The position numbers and the translations under genes were made by a program. Shown in pieces: positions 34,121 through 41,955 of a DNA stretch of 63,073 nt (the first letter of the stretch is position 1; each line of letters opens with the position of its first letter). Origin of the DNA: Streptomyces sp. NRRL S-340 (GTDB lineage: Bacteria > Actinomycetota > Actinomycetes > Streptomycetales > Streptomycetaceae); contig NZ_JOIY01000042.1 of assembly GCF_000720185.1 (NCBI RefSeq), positions 1-63,073 of the forward strand, written 5' to 3'. The notes under the pieces are model-generated. The model was not told the DNA's origin. It ran no database searches and was given only the letters and a program-made list of their open reading frames with translations.

Positions 34121-35097
34121 TGGCCGAGAAGATGGCGATGGCCAAGGCCATCAACGAGTCGCTGCGCCACGCCCTGGAGACGGACCCCAAGGTCCTCGTC
34201 ATGGGCGAGGACGTGGGCAAGCTCGGCGGCGTGTTCCGGGTGACGGACGGACTGCAGAAGGACTTCGGCGAGAGCCGCGTCATCGACACCCCGCTGGCCG
34301 AGGCCGGCATCGTCGGTACCGCGATCGGCCTGGCCCTGCGCGGCTACCGCCCGGTGGTCGAGATCCAGTTCGACGGCTTCGTCTTCCCGGCCTACGACCA
34401 GATCGTCACCCAGCTGGCGAAGATGCACGCCCGCTCGCTGGGCAAGGTCAAGATGCCGGTCGTCGTCCGCATCCCCTACGGCGGCGGCATCGGAGCGGTC
34501 GAGCACCACTCGGAGTCCCCCGAGGCCCTCTTCGCCCACGTGGCGGGCCTGAAGATCGTCTCCCCGTCCAACGCGTCGGACGCCTACTGGATGATGCAGC
34601 AGGCCATCCAGAGCGACGATCCGGTGATCTACTTCGAGCCCAAGCGGCGCTACTGGGACAAGGCCGAGGTCGACACCGAGGCCATCCCCGCCCCGCTGCA
34701 CAAGGCGCAGGTCGTCCGCGAGGGCACCGACCTCACCCTGGCCGCCTACGGCCCGATGGTGAAGCTGTGCCAGGAGGTCGCCGCCGCGGCGGCCGAGGAG
34801 GGCAAGTCCCTGGAGGTCCTGGACCTGCGCTCGGTCTCCCCGCTGGACTTCGACTCGGTCCAGGCGTCGGTGGAGAAGACCCGCCGCCTGGTCGTGGTCC
34901 ACGAGGCCCCGGTGTTCTTCGGCTCCGGCGCGGAGATCGCCGCCCGCATCACCGAGCGCTGCTTCTACCACCTGGAGGCCCCCGTCCTGCGGGTCGGCGG
35001 CTACCACGCGCCGTACCCGCCGGCGCGCCTGGAGGAGTCCTACCTGCCGGACCTGGACCGCGTGCTCGACGCCGTCGACCGCTCGCTGGCGTACTGA
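34120..35097 (+). CDS. bkdB2: branched-chain 2-oxo acid dehydrogenase E1 beta (second set)
   Basis: A 325-residue E1 beta. GEDVGKLGGVFRVTDGLQ, DTPLAEAGIVGTAIG, RIPYGGGIGAVEHHSES and VVHEAPVFFGSGAEIAARI are present. It is clearly paralogous to the copy at 17099 but not a recent duplicate, since the two differ at many positions including conserved-loop flanks. It starts on the E1 alpha stop and is 11 bp from E2. Confidence 0.91.
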   Translation: MAEKMAMAKAINESLRHALETDPKVLVMGEDVGKLGGVFRVTDGLQKDFGESRVIDTPLAEAGIVGTAIGLALRGYRPVVEIQFDGFVFPAYDQIVTQLAKMHARSLGKVKMPVVVRIPYGGGIGAVEHHSESPEALFAHVAGLKIVSPSNASDAYWMMQQAIQSDDPVIYFEPKRRYWDKAEVDTEAIPAPLHKAQVVREGTDLTLAAYGPMVKLCQEVAAAAAEEGKSLEVLDLRSVSPLDFDSVQASVEKTRRLVVVHEAPVFFGSGAEIAARITERCFYHLEAPVLRVGGYHAPYPPARLEESYLPDLDRVLDAVDRSLAY

Positions 35098-35108
35098 GGA
35101 AGAGGGTC

Positions 35109-36536
35109 GTGACGACGATGACGGATGTTGCGTCCGTACGCGAGTTCAAGATGCCGGATGTCGGCGAGGGCCTGACCGAGGCCGAGATCCTCAAGTGGTA
35201 CGTCCAGCCCGGCGACACGGTCACCGACGGACAGGTGGTGTGCGAGGTCGAGACGGCCAAGGCGGCCGTGGAACTGCCCATCCCCTACGACGGCGTGGTC
35301 AGTGAGCTGCGCTTCCCCGAGGGCACCACGGTCGACGTGGGCACGGCCATCATCGCGGTGGCCGTCGCGGGTGCGGCCCCCGCCGCCCCGGCCCAGGCCG
35401 AGGTCCCGGCCCAGGCCGCACCGGCGGCCGCGGCGCAGCCGGCCGGGGAGGAGCAGGAGCCGCAGGGCCGCCAGCCGGTCCTGGTGGGGTACGGCGTCTC
35501 GACGTCCGCCACCAAGCGCCGCCCGCGCAAGGGCGCCGGTGCCCCGGCGGCCGACGCGCTCCGGCCCGAGGTGAACGGACACGGTGCCCCGCCCGCCGCC
35601 GCCGTGCAGGACCGCCCGCTGGCCAAGCCGCCGGTGCGCAAGCTGGCCAAGGACCTGGGTGTCGACCTGACGACGGTGGTCCCGTCCGGCCCGGACGGCA
35701 TCATCACGCGCGAGGACGTCCACGCGGCGGCGGCACCGGCGGCCGCCCCGGGACCGGTGAGCGCACCCGCCCCGGCGGCCGCGCAGACCCCGGCGGTCCG
35801 GGCGGCCCCGGCGCCGGTGGCGTCCTACGACACGGCCCGCGAGACCCGCACCCCCGTCAAGGGTGTCCGCAAGGCCACGGCGGCGGCGATGGTCGGCTCC
35901 GCGTTCACCGCCCCGCACGTCACGGAGTTCGTGACGGTGGACGTCACGCGCACCATGCGGCTGGTGGAGGAGCTGAAGCAGGACAAGGAGTTCGCGGGCC
36001 TGCGCGTCAACCCGCTCCTGCTGATCGCCAAGGCCCTCCTGGTCGCCGTCAAGCGCCACCCGGACATCAACGCGTCCTGGGACGAGGCCAACCAGGAGAT
36101 CGTCCTCAAGCACTACGTCAACCTGGGCATCGCCGCGGCCACCCCGCGCGGTCTGATCGTCCCCAACATCAAGGACGCCCACGCCCAGACGCTCCCGCAG
36201 CTGGCCGCGTCCCTGGGCGAGCTGGTCTCCACGGCCCGGGAGGGGAAGACCTCCCCGGCGGCGATGCAGGGCGGCACGATCACGATCACCAACGTCGGTG
36301 TCTTCGGTGTCGACACCGGCACGCCGATCCTGAACCCCGGCGAGTCCGCGATCCTGGCGGTCGGTGCGATCAAGCTCCAGCCCTGGGTCCACAAGGGCAA
36401 GGTCAAGCCCCGCCAGGTCACCACCCTCGCCCTCTCCTTCGACCACCGCCTGGTCGACGGAGAACTGGGCTCCAAGGTCCTGGCGGACGTGGCCGCGATC
36501 CTGGAACAGCCCAAGCGGCTGATCAGCTGGGCCTGA
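35109..36536 (+). CDS. bkdC2: dihydrolipoamide acyltransferase E2 (second set)
   Basis: A 475-residue E2: lipoyl domain with Lys51 in VETAKAAVE, an Ala/Pro linker, a subunit-binding domain (KPPVRKLAKDLGVDL, about residue 180), a second Ala/Pro linker, and the acyltransferase domain ending with SFDHRLVDGELG and the catalytic His-Asp pair. GTG 35109 was taken as start because an AGGAAGAGGG site is well spaced; ATG 35118 is possible. The linkers are shorter than in the first E2. No E3 gene accompanies either operon. Confidence 0.91.
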   Translation: MTTMTDVASVREFKMPDVGEGLTEAEILKWYVQPGDTVTDGQVVCEVETAKAAVELPIPYDGVVSELRFPEGTTVDVGTAIIAVAVAGAAPAAPAQAEVPAQAAPAAAAQPAGEEQEPQGRQPVLVGYGVSTSATKRRPRKGAGAPAADALRPEVNGHGAPPAAAVQDRPLAKPPVRKLAKDLGVDLTTVVPSGPDGIITREDVHAAAAPAAAPGPVSAPAPAAAQTPAVRAAPAPVASYDTARETRTPVKGVRKATAAAMVGSAFTAPHVTEFVTVDVTRTMRLVEELKQDKEFAGLRVNPLLLIAKALLVAVKRHPDINASWDEANQEIVLKHYVNLGIAAATPRGLIVPNIKDAHAQTLPQLAASLGELVSTAREGKTSPAAMQGGTITITNVGVFGVDTGTPILNPGESAILAVGAIKLQPWVHKGKVKPRQVTTLALSFDHRLVDGELGSKVLADVAAILEQPKRLISWA

Positions 36537-36739
36537 CGGCCGCGATCCGCAGGTCCCCGTGCCCCGGAGGGGCCGGCCGCAACGTCATCCGCGACCGGCC
36601 CCTCCGCGCGTGCCCGGCCCAGGCCCGGCCGGACACGCACACGGGGGCGCCGTCCTGCGCCGCGCCGCGCGAACGGACGCGGACGTGCACGCTCGGCATG
36701 CGCGGGCACGCGCCGGCCCGGCGCACGGCAGGGTGTCAC

Positions 36740-36808
36740 GGTGGCCGGACGACTCACCCTTCCCCGGGGCCGTGGCCGGCCCGTGGAAGGGTGAGTCGTC
36801 CGGCCACC
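36740..36808. repeat. perfect 24-bp inverted repeat at the edge of the toxin island
   Basis: The arms 36740-36763 and 36785-36808 are exact reverse complements (core GGCCGGACGACTCACCC), with a 21-nt centre that is itself GGCC-rich. The right arm lies inside the last codons of the immunity gene and the left arm beyond its stop. It can serve as the operon's terminator, but 24 perfect pairs are more than termination needs. It could also be a former mobile-element or recombination boundary. Confidence 0.7.
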
Positions 36809-37437
36809 CGTGCGATCCAGCCGCTGGGTGACCAGGGGGCCGGCGGATCGACCTCCATGCCCAGTTCGGCGACGGCCAGGGCACAGCCGGACTCGTCGAG
36901 GTCCAGGGCGAGGAGTTCGTGCAGTTCACCGACGAGGCGGGCGACGAGGTGCGGATCGGTGGAGTCGCGGTAGTGGTCGACGGCGGCGTCGTGGTCGTCG
37001 AACTCGTCGGGCATGTCCTGGGAGAACCAGCCGCCGAGGAACTGGCCGAGTTCGGGGAACCGGGCGTGCCATTCCCAGGGAGTGGCAGGGGCGGCCGGGG
37101 GCGGGACCGCGCCTTCCTCGATGCTCTGCCGGATGTGGTCGGCGAGGCAGCGCAGCCACCGCTGGACGTCCGCCTCGGGCAGGCCGACGTCCGGGACGGC
37201 GTAGAACTCGCCGAGGCGCAGGCGGAGGCGCCCCGGAGGACTGTCGGCGTAGTCGCGCAGTTGCCGTTCCGCGGTGGCGAGGGCCCAGGGACGCGTGTGC
37301 CAGGTGTGGCGCAGGTAGGCGGTGAGGGCCTCCCCGGGCCGGTCCGGGGTGTCGTCCGCCGGCCGTCCGAGGTAGGCACGCATGACCTGGTCCAGCTCGC
37401 CGTAGCGGCGGTCGTGTTCGAGGGGGGTCAGGGGCAC
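36754..37437 (-). CDS. CdiI-type contact-dependent inhibition immunity protein
   Basis: A 227-residue acidic cytoplasmic protein. The second half (from FPELGQFLGGWFSQDMPDEF, about residue 130) matches the immunity family annotated CdiI_2 as I remember it. The first half (ELDQVMRAYLGRPADD, then PGEALTAYLRHT) shows the same spacing of EL-Q, aromatic, Asp-rich and Tyr positions, so the protein may be two immunity domains in tandem. It follows an orphan RNase A-like toxin fragment by 33 bp and probably neutralises that toxin type. The GTG start has GAAGG about 9 bases upstream. Family call is by eye. Confidence 0.7.
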   Translation of the reverse strand: MPLTPLEHDRRYGELDQVMRAYLGRPADDTPDRPGEALTAYLRHTWHTRPWALATAERQLRDYADSPPGRLRLRLGEFYAVPDVGLPEADVQRWLRCLADHIRQSIEEGAVPPPAAPATPWEWHARFPELGQFLGGWFSQDMPDEFDDHDAAVDHYRDSTDPHLVARLVGELHELLALDLDESGCALAVAELGMEVDPPAPWSPSGWIARVAGRLTLPRAGHGPGEG

Positions 37438-37470
37438 GGTCGTCAGCCTTCGTCTCTGGGCCGGTGGGTG

Positions 37471-37770
37471 CTACCGGTAGACGGGGAAAGTGGAGCGCAC
37501 GGCGAAGCCGTGGGGGCGGGAAGGATCCCGCTCGAGGATCACCCGGGCGGCCCGTACGTCCACCGGGTCCCGGCCCGCGAGCATCATCGCCTGCAGCAGC
37601 ACGCGGCCGACCGGGTCGGGCCGGGAGGGCCAGGACGCCTCGATGGTCAGCCGGGGGCGGGTGGCCTGGGCGAGCCAGCGGTGGATGACCTGCTCGTTGG
37701 CGGTCACGACCTGCTGGGTGGCCCACTGGGCGGTTTCACGGTCGGGGTAGGTGGCGGAACGGGTGCGCAA
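37471..37770 (-). CDS. orphan, N-terminally truncated RNase A-like toxin domain
   Basis: A 99-residue reading frame homologous to the C-terminal two thirds of the toxin domain encoded at 38383. The shared order is AQ-rich helix, a WL pair (IHRWLAQ here, IEKWLMS there), a basic linker, then AARVILERDP and a closing RSTFP against VSVTLRSRP and VLTSTP. The part with the catalytic-region histidines is missing. TTG 37770 is preceded by AGGAGAGAGG, so the fragment may still be translated. Upstream in this frame the DNA encodes the immunity protein in another frame. I read it as an orphan toxin tip left by module exchange, probably inactive alone. Confidence 0.6.
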   Translation of the reverse strand: MRTRSATYPDRETAQWATQQVVTANEQVIHRWLAQATRPRLTIEASWPSRPDPVGRVLLQAMMLAGRDPVDVRAARVILERDPSRPHGFAVRSTFPVYR

Positions 37771-37792
37771 GGTTTTCCTCTCTCCTGTTCTC

Positions 37793-38386
37793 TCAGTCTT
37801 CCCAGAAGGCCCAGAAGACGCCCACCTCTGTGTCGGACACTGCGACGAGACCGCAGTCGGTGGTGTACACGGAAAGACAGGACCATTCTGTGTCGGGGTT
37901 GAGGAGATCGGCGTCCCGGTTCTCGTACGCATCTGCTGCGTTCGTCAGGAAGACCGTGTCCGAGGGAAACCGAGCCAAAATGTTCCGGGAGCTTGCGAAC
38001 AGTGAGTCCTTGTGACGCTCGAAGTCCGGAATTCCGGCTGCCTGATAGAATTCTCCCTTGAGGGCGACCAGGAGTTGGGCAGCTGATCCAGCACTGATTT
38101 CGTAGAGGCTCTCCCCGATCTGCTCGGGACTCCAGGGCATGAACGGCGATCCGGTGCCGCTGCGGTTCTCACCGACCTCCGGCGCGTAGTTGATCGAGAG
38201 CCATTTCCGCGGGTCCGTGGTCTTCAGAGCCATCACCGCTGCCGTGTCCCGGCGCCAGTCCTCGTGCTCTCGAGGGCCGACCGCTGCGAAGGTCCAGCCA
38301 CCGCCGTACAGCTCGAGTACGGAAGATTTCCATGATGCGGAGTCGACCAAATTATTCTTTTCCTCGTCCGATGCTGTTCCGGTCAT
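37793..38386 (-). CDS. putative immunity protein of the RNase A-like toxin
   Basis: A 197-residue soluble, mildly acidic protein with many aromatic residues (for example KWLSINYAPEVGE, ALKGEFYQAAG, VGVFWAFWED at the end). I do not recognise a domain family. Its ATG overlaps the toxin stop by 4 bp (ATGA), the usual toxin-immunity arrangement. It shares the toxin tip's unusual base composition, about 57 % GC in sampled lines. It is therefore inferred to bind and block the ribonuclease. No signal peptide or membrane segment is present. Confidence 0.65.
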   Translation of the reverse strand: MTGTASDEEKNNLVDSASWKSSVLELYGGGWTFAAVGPREHEDWRRDTAAVMALKTTDPRKWLSINYAPEVGENRSGTGSPFMPWSPEQIGESLYEISAGSAAQLLVALKGEFYQAAGIPDFERHKDSLFASSRNILARFPSDTVFLTNAADAYENRDADLLNPDTEWSCLSVYTTDCGLVAVSDTEVGVFWAFWED

Positions 38387-40062
38387 GCTGGTGGAGGTTT
38401 GTCGCTGGGCGTCGACGTGAGGACGACGTACGGTGGGTGGCCTCCAGGACGACTGCGCAGGGTCACGCTCACCATATCGGAGTCGTGCGGCTGAGAGTCG
38501 CCACGTGCCCAGGTGCGCCCAGTGGGTTGCTTGAAATCGAGGCCAACTGTTCTGTTTCCCTTGTTCGGTTTATTGCTCATCAACCACTTCTCAATCTTCT
38601 TCTGGTTGCCAGGATCATCCAGTACGGCCTGAGTGAACCGCTGGGCATCGTCCAGGCTTTTGAACGTGGAAACAGCGACGGGCCTGACCACCCCGTCCGG
38701 ATAGAGCTTTCCTTGATCTCTGAGGCGCTGCTCCAACTGCTCATCCGTCTTTCCCACATGTTTGTCGATGACGTGCGATCCCGCCAGGCCCTCCTGGTTG
38801 GCGAGGTCGACGGGGAACCGGTGGCGGGACTCGTCGTCCCCCGGGACCGTGTAGAGCGGATCACCCTTGAAATCGGTCAGGGCACGGGCACCGAAAGCCT
38901 CCGCCCGGGCCGTTTCGGCGCTGAAGGACGGTGCGCTCGTGTACGCCTCGTCCAGCGCCGGCAGCAGAGCCTTGATTTCACCGACCTGTCGGTGGATCCG
39001 GTTGTCGTAGGCCGACACCGCGTCGTTCAGGGCGCCCTCGTCGATGTCCAGAACGATGCCGACCGAAAGGTCCGTGACCAGGCCTTTTCCCGCGTGCCAC
39101 AGTCCTTTCACCAGGCTCTTGGGATCCGTGACGTCCAGTTCGCGCGGGTCGAGCTGTCTGAGGCTGCCCACGACGGCCCGGCGGTAGATCCGGTGCAGAT
39201 CGTCCCTGACGTCCTCGGCCGCCTTGGCGACGGCGTAGACCGCGTCGGCCATGGCGTCGCAGGTGTCGAACAGCACGGCGAAGACGGGGTGGCTGGTTCC
39301 CCTCTTCCGCGCGTCGTCGTTGGACCAGTCGTAACCCTCCCGGTTCCTGCCCCAGGCGGAGGTTCCCCACAGGGTGCTGCAGAAGGTCCGCATCGCGTTG
39401 TACCAGTCCTGGTCGGTCTGGTCCGTGATGCCGCCGATGAGGGCCGTCAGCGTTCCGTCCACCATGCCGAGCGTGCTCTGCGGCATCCGCCAGGCCTGGG
39501 ACGTCGAGTACAGCCGCAGGTGGTGGGGCAACGGCAGGATCGTGGCCGCCTTGCCCCACCGGCACTCGTGTTCCAGCAGGGGCCGCAGGACAGCCAGGAC
39601 CGCGGCCTCCAGGCCTTCGAGCACCTCCTGCGTGATGCTCTGGGCGGGGTCGAGGTCTCCCCAGGTGAAGTCCGTGACCGGGCCGTAGGCAGGGGGTTTG
39701 TCGATCACGACCGGGAGGGGCCGGGAGGCGGGATGCGCTGACGGAGAAGGGTGCGTGGCGGCGTCGGCCGCCGCGTAGTTGTCGGCGGTCGTGGTGAATC
39801 CGACGGCGGCGCCGCCGACGCTGACCACGGCCTTGGCCCACACGTCGAGGAACCGGTTGGCGACCTGTGCGTAGGCGGCCGTGAAGTCCTTCATGGCGGA
39901 CCCGTTGCCGCCGCCGTCCGGATACCGTGCCAGTTCGGCGAGGAACGACTTGATTCCCTTGTCGAGAGGGTCCTGCTGGCCCGCCACGCCGGCCGAGACC
40001 CCGTACAGAGCGGACGGAGTCACGTCGATCGTCCCGCTGCGGGGAGCGGACGGCGTCGCCAT
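38383..40062 (-). CDS. ESX-type polymorphic toxin with C-terminal RNase A-like domain
   Basis: A 559-residue toxin. Residues about 1-100 form a WXG100/LXG-like helical hairpin (FLAELARYPDGGGNGSAMKD, then RFLDVWAKAVV), the type exported by ESX/type VII systems. Residues about 130-410 are a helical pretoxin region of unknown function. Residues about 415-555 match the CdiA-type RNase A-like fold: HVIDKHVGKTDEQLEQRLRD (His430 and His435), a STFKSLDDAQRF helix, KIEKWLMSN, VSVTLRSRP and the final VLTSTP. The tip is AT-rich (45-52 % GC in two sampled lines) against 65-68 % upstream. It overlaps the WXG100 gene by one base and the immunity gene by four. Predicted role: intercellular RNA-cleaving effector. 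Confidence 0.75.
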   Translation of the reverse strand: MATPSAPRSGTIDVTPSALYGVSAGVAGQQDPLDKGIKSFLAELARYPDGGGNGSAMKDFTAAYAQVANRFLDVWAKAVVSVGGAAVGFTTTADNYAAADAATHPSPSAHPASRPLPVVIDKPPAYGPVTDFTWGDLDPAQSITQEVLEGLEAAVLAVLRPLLEHECRWGKAATILPLPHHLRLYSTSQAWRMPQSTLGMVDGTLTALIGGITDQTDQDWYNAMRTFCSTLWGTSAWGRNREGYDWSNDDARKRGTSHPVFAVLFDTCDAMADAVYAVAKAAEDVRDDLHRIYRRAVVGSLRQLDPRELDVTDPKSLVKGLWHAGKGLVTDLSVGIVLDIDEGALNDAVSAYDNRIHRQVGEIKALLPALDEAYTSAPSFSAETARAEAFGARALTDFKGDPLYTVPGDDESRHRFPVDLANQEGLAGSHVIDKHVGKTDEQLEQRLRDQGKLYPDGVVRPVAVSTFKSLDDAQRFTQAVLDDPGNQKKIEKWLMSNKPNKGNRTVGLDFKQPTGRTWARGDSQPHDSDMVSVTLRSRPGGHPPYVVLTSTPSDKPPPA

Positions 40063-40379
40063 CAGGCGGCGCCCCAGCCGCGGAGCACCGCCTGGTGGGC
40101 CGCCGCGTAGTTGGCATGGCCCGTGGTGACGTAAGCGTGCAGCCACTTCTGGGCGGCCTGCAGGTCCTGGGCGTCGTGGTCCCATTCGTCGAGTTTCTCG
40201 ACGAAGATCGTCCGGGCCTCGCCCTTCCACGACAGCACGACGGGCTCGACGCGCTCGTAGAGCTCCTCGAGCTTGCCGTTGAGCTGCTTGAGGATGTCCT
40301 CCAGTTCGGCGGCGAGTTCGTGGAGGGTGGCGAAGGAGACGGATATGTGGTCGTCGGGCGCAGCAGCCCCGGTCGGCAT
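40062..40379 (-). CDS. WXG100-family (ESAT-6-like) protein
   Basis: A 105-residue four-turn helical hairpin protein. A helix (ATLHELAAELEDILKQLNGK) leads to the turn VLSWKGEAR, where WKG replaces WXG near residue 51. A second helix (EKLDEWDHDAQDLQAAQKWL) ends in an aromatic tail. It probably pairs with the product of the next gene upstream, or acts as chaperone for the toxin, whose start overlaps its stop (TGATG). No EccC/EccD secretion genes are in the window, so export must use a remote ESX locus. Confidence 0.8.
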   Translation of the reverse strand: MPTGAAAPDDHISVSFATLHELAAELEDILKQLNGKLEELYERVEPVVLSWKGEARTIFVEKLDEWDHDAQDLQAAQKWLHAYVTTGHANYAAAHQAVLRGWGAA

Positions 40380-40438
40380 GTTCCCCCCTGGGTGTCGGTG
40401 ACGACGGTTCTCGGACGGGCGTGGTGCGGATGCCTGCC

Positions 40439-40873
40439 TCAGTAGGAGTCGAGGCTGCTCCGGGGCGCGGGCGGGGTGGCTGCCCCCTGGCCCCTGTCCG
40501 GGGCGGGGGTGGAGAGCTTGTCGACCTCGCTGTCGATGTCCACCCGGATGCGCTGCAGGTGCCCGAGCACGTCGAGGTCGTGCCGGGAGAAGCCGTCACG
40601 GCTCATCCGCACGGCCTGCTCCAGCAGCTTCATCACTTCACGGATGCGGACGGCGTCCTCGGCCGCCGCACGGTGGAAATCGCGGTACGCCGTCGCGGCC
40701 GGCCCCTTCCAGCCCGCCTCGATCCGGTCCACGAGCCCGTCCATGCGCTTGACCTGCCGGTCCAGGTGGCCCTGCATGGCGTCCAGATCATCCGCGAGCC
40801 TGGTCAGATCCTCGCCGGACACCCGCAGGTCAGGCCCGCCGGCCTGCCCGGCACCGTGTTCGCGCGCCCTCAT
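40439..40873 (-). CDS. WXG100-like partner protein
   Basis: A 144-residue helical protein. A helix (SGEDLTRLADDLDAMQGHLD) and the turn IEAGWKGPAATAY (the WXG position, near residue 56) match the ESAT-6-like hairpin. A second helix is followed by a longer C-terminal helix and a Pro-rich tail that ordinary WXG100 proteins lack. The start ATG 40873 has a GGGGGAA site and is preceded by a TATGAT -10, so this is the first gene of the toxin operon. A 59-bp gap separates it from the second WXG100 gene. Confidence 0.75.
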   Translation of the reverse strand: MRAREHGAGQAGGPDLRVSGEDLTRLADDLDAMQGHLDRQVKRMDGLVDRIEAGWKGPAATAYRDFHRAAAEDAVRIREVMKLLEQAVRMSRDGFSRHDLDVLGHLQRIRVDIDSEVDKLSTPAPDRGQGAATPPAPRSSLDSY

Positions 40874-40920
40874 GCTGTTCCCCCGGTCGCCTCGGCATCG
40901 CACGCCCGCTGTGCGGAAGG

Positions 40921-40926
40921 ATCATA
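40921..40926 (-). promoter_or_regulatory. -10 (TATGAT) of the toxin operon
   Basis: On the minus strand TATGAT is close to the sigma-70-type consensus and lies 47 bases before the first island gene's ATG. No good -35 is seen. Confidence 0.45.
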
Positions 40927-41000
40927 CGACCGGTGATACCCGCACCCGCAGGAGCCGTGGCGGCCGGAAGTGCCTCGGCGCCGGCGGCTTCCGGGACGCG

Positions 41001-41036
41001 GAAGGGGCCTGCCGGTGTGCAGCGGCAGGCCCCTTC
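41001..41036 (-). terminator. terminator of the DD-peptidase gene
   Basis: A perfect 14-bp stem GAAGGGGCCTGCCG (41001-41014) with 41023-41036 and an 8-nt loop. It begins 17 bp after the DD-peptidase stop codon and also separates that gene from the toxin operon promoter. Confidence 0.85.
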
Positions 41037-41052
41037 GCTTCGTGGGCCGGTG

Positions 41053-41955
41053 TCAGTGCAGGCGCGCGAAGCCGTAGTTCAGGATGCGCGTGGCGTCCGT
41101 GGCGCGCTGGTTGACGGAGGTGGAGGCCAGGACCGTGCCGATGACGGTCTTGTTGCCCTTGGTGGCGGCGAAGACGAGGCAGTACTTGGCCTCGGGGCCG
41201 GAACCGGTCTTCACACCGATGGCGCCGCGGTAGCTGCCGAGCAGCGTGTTGGTGTTCGTCCACGTCGCCATCGTGCGGGTGCTGCCCGTCCGGGTGATGG
41301 TCTTGGCGCGGTACGACTTCGTCTTCACGATCGAGCGGAACGTGGAGTTCCGCATCGCACTGCTCGCGATCTTCGTCAGGTCGCGCGGCGTCGAGTAGTT
41401 GTTGCCCCGGCCGATGCCGTCGAACGAGTCGAAGTGCGTGTTCTTCAGCTTGAGGTCCTTCGCGGCGGCGTTCATCTTGCCGACGAAGGACTTCACGCGG
41501 GCGTCACGGGTCTTGCCCGAGCCGAACTTGTCGGCCAGCGCGTAGGCGGCGTCGCAGCCCGAGGGGAGCATCAGCCCGTACAGCAGCTGACGGACGGTCA
41601 CCTTGTCGCCCACGATGAGGTGGGCCTGGGAGGCGTTGTTGCGCACGACGTAGTCGCTGTACGCCTTCTGGATGGTGACCTTGGCGTTGAGATTGAGGTT
41701 CCGCTGGGCCAGGACGACCTTGGCGGTCATGATCTTCGTGGTGGAGCCCGTGGACAGCCGGGTGTCCGCCTTCTTCGCGAACAGGGTCGAGCCGTTCGCG
41801 TTGTTCATCGCGTAACCGCCCTTCGCCGCGATCGACGGCGTGGCGACGGCCTGGGCGGGCGCCGCGGTCAAAGCTCCCGCGGCGAGCACGGCCCCGGTGG
41901 TCAGGGCGACGGCTGCGGCTCTGCGGAGGCGATTGGCCTGGATGCCGGTTTTCAA
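41053..41955 (-). CDS. D-alanyl-D-alanine carboxypeptidase/transpeptidase, K15 type
   Basis: A 300-residue secreted serine DD-peptidase. The signal peptide has the basic start NRLRR, hydrophobic ALTTGAVLAAGALTA and cleavage near APAQA. Active-site motifs are STTK (S-x-x-K), SGC (LMLPSGCDAAY, where most penicillin-binding proteins have SxN) and KTG (GVKTGSG). The SGC motif is that of the Streptomyces K15 enzyme. No ATG or GTG suits the signal peptide. A TTG at 41955 with GGGG eight bases upstream is the best start. Confidence 0.86.
   Translation of the reverse strand: MKTGIQANRLRRAAAVALTTGAVLAAGALTAAPAQAVATPSIAAKGGYAMNNANGSTLFAKKADTRLSTGSTTKIMTAKVVLAQRNLNLNAKVTIQKAYSDYVVRNNASQAHLIVGDKVTVRQLLYGLMLPSGCDAAYALADKFGSGKTRDARVKSFVGKMNAAAKDLKLKNTHFDSFDGIGRGNNYSTPRDLTKIASSAMRNSTFRSIVKTKSYRAKTITRTGSTRTMATWTNTNTLLGSYRGAIGVKTGSGPEAKYCLVFAATKGNKTVIGTVLASTSVNQRATDATRILNYGFARLH

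Noticed and set aside
37771..37932. N-terminal extension of the orphan toxin fragment from an upstream ATG at 37932
   Set aside because: That stretch overlaps the first immunity gene in another frame and has no RNase A-like features. The TTG at 37770 with a ribosome site is a better start.
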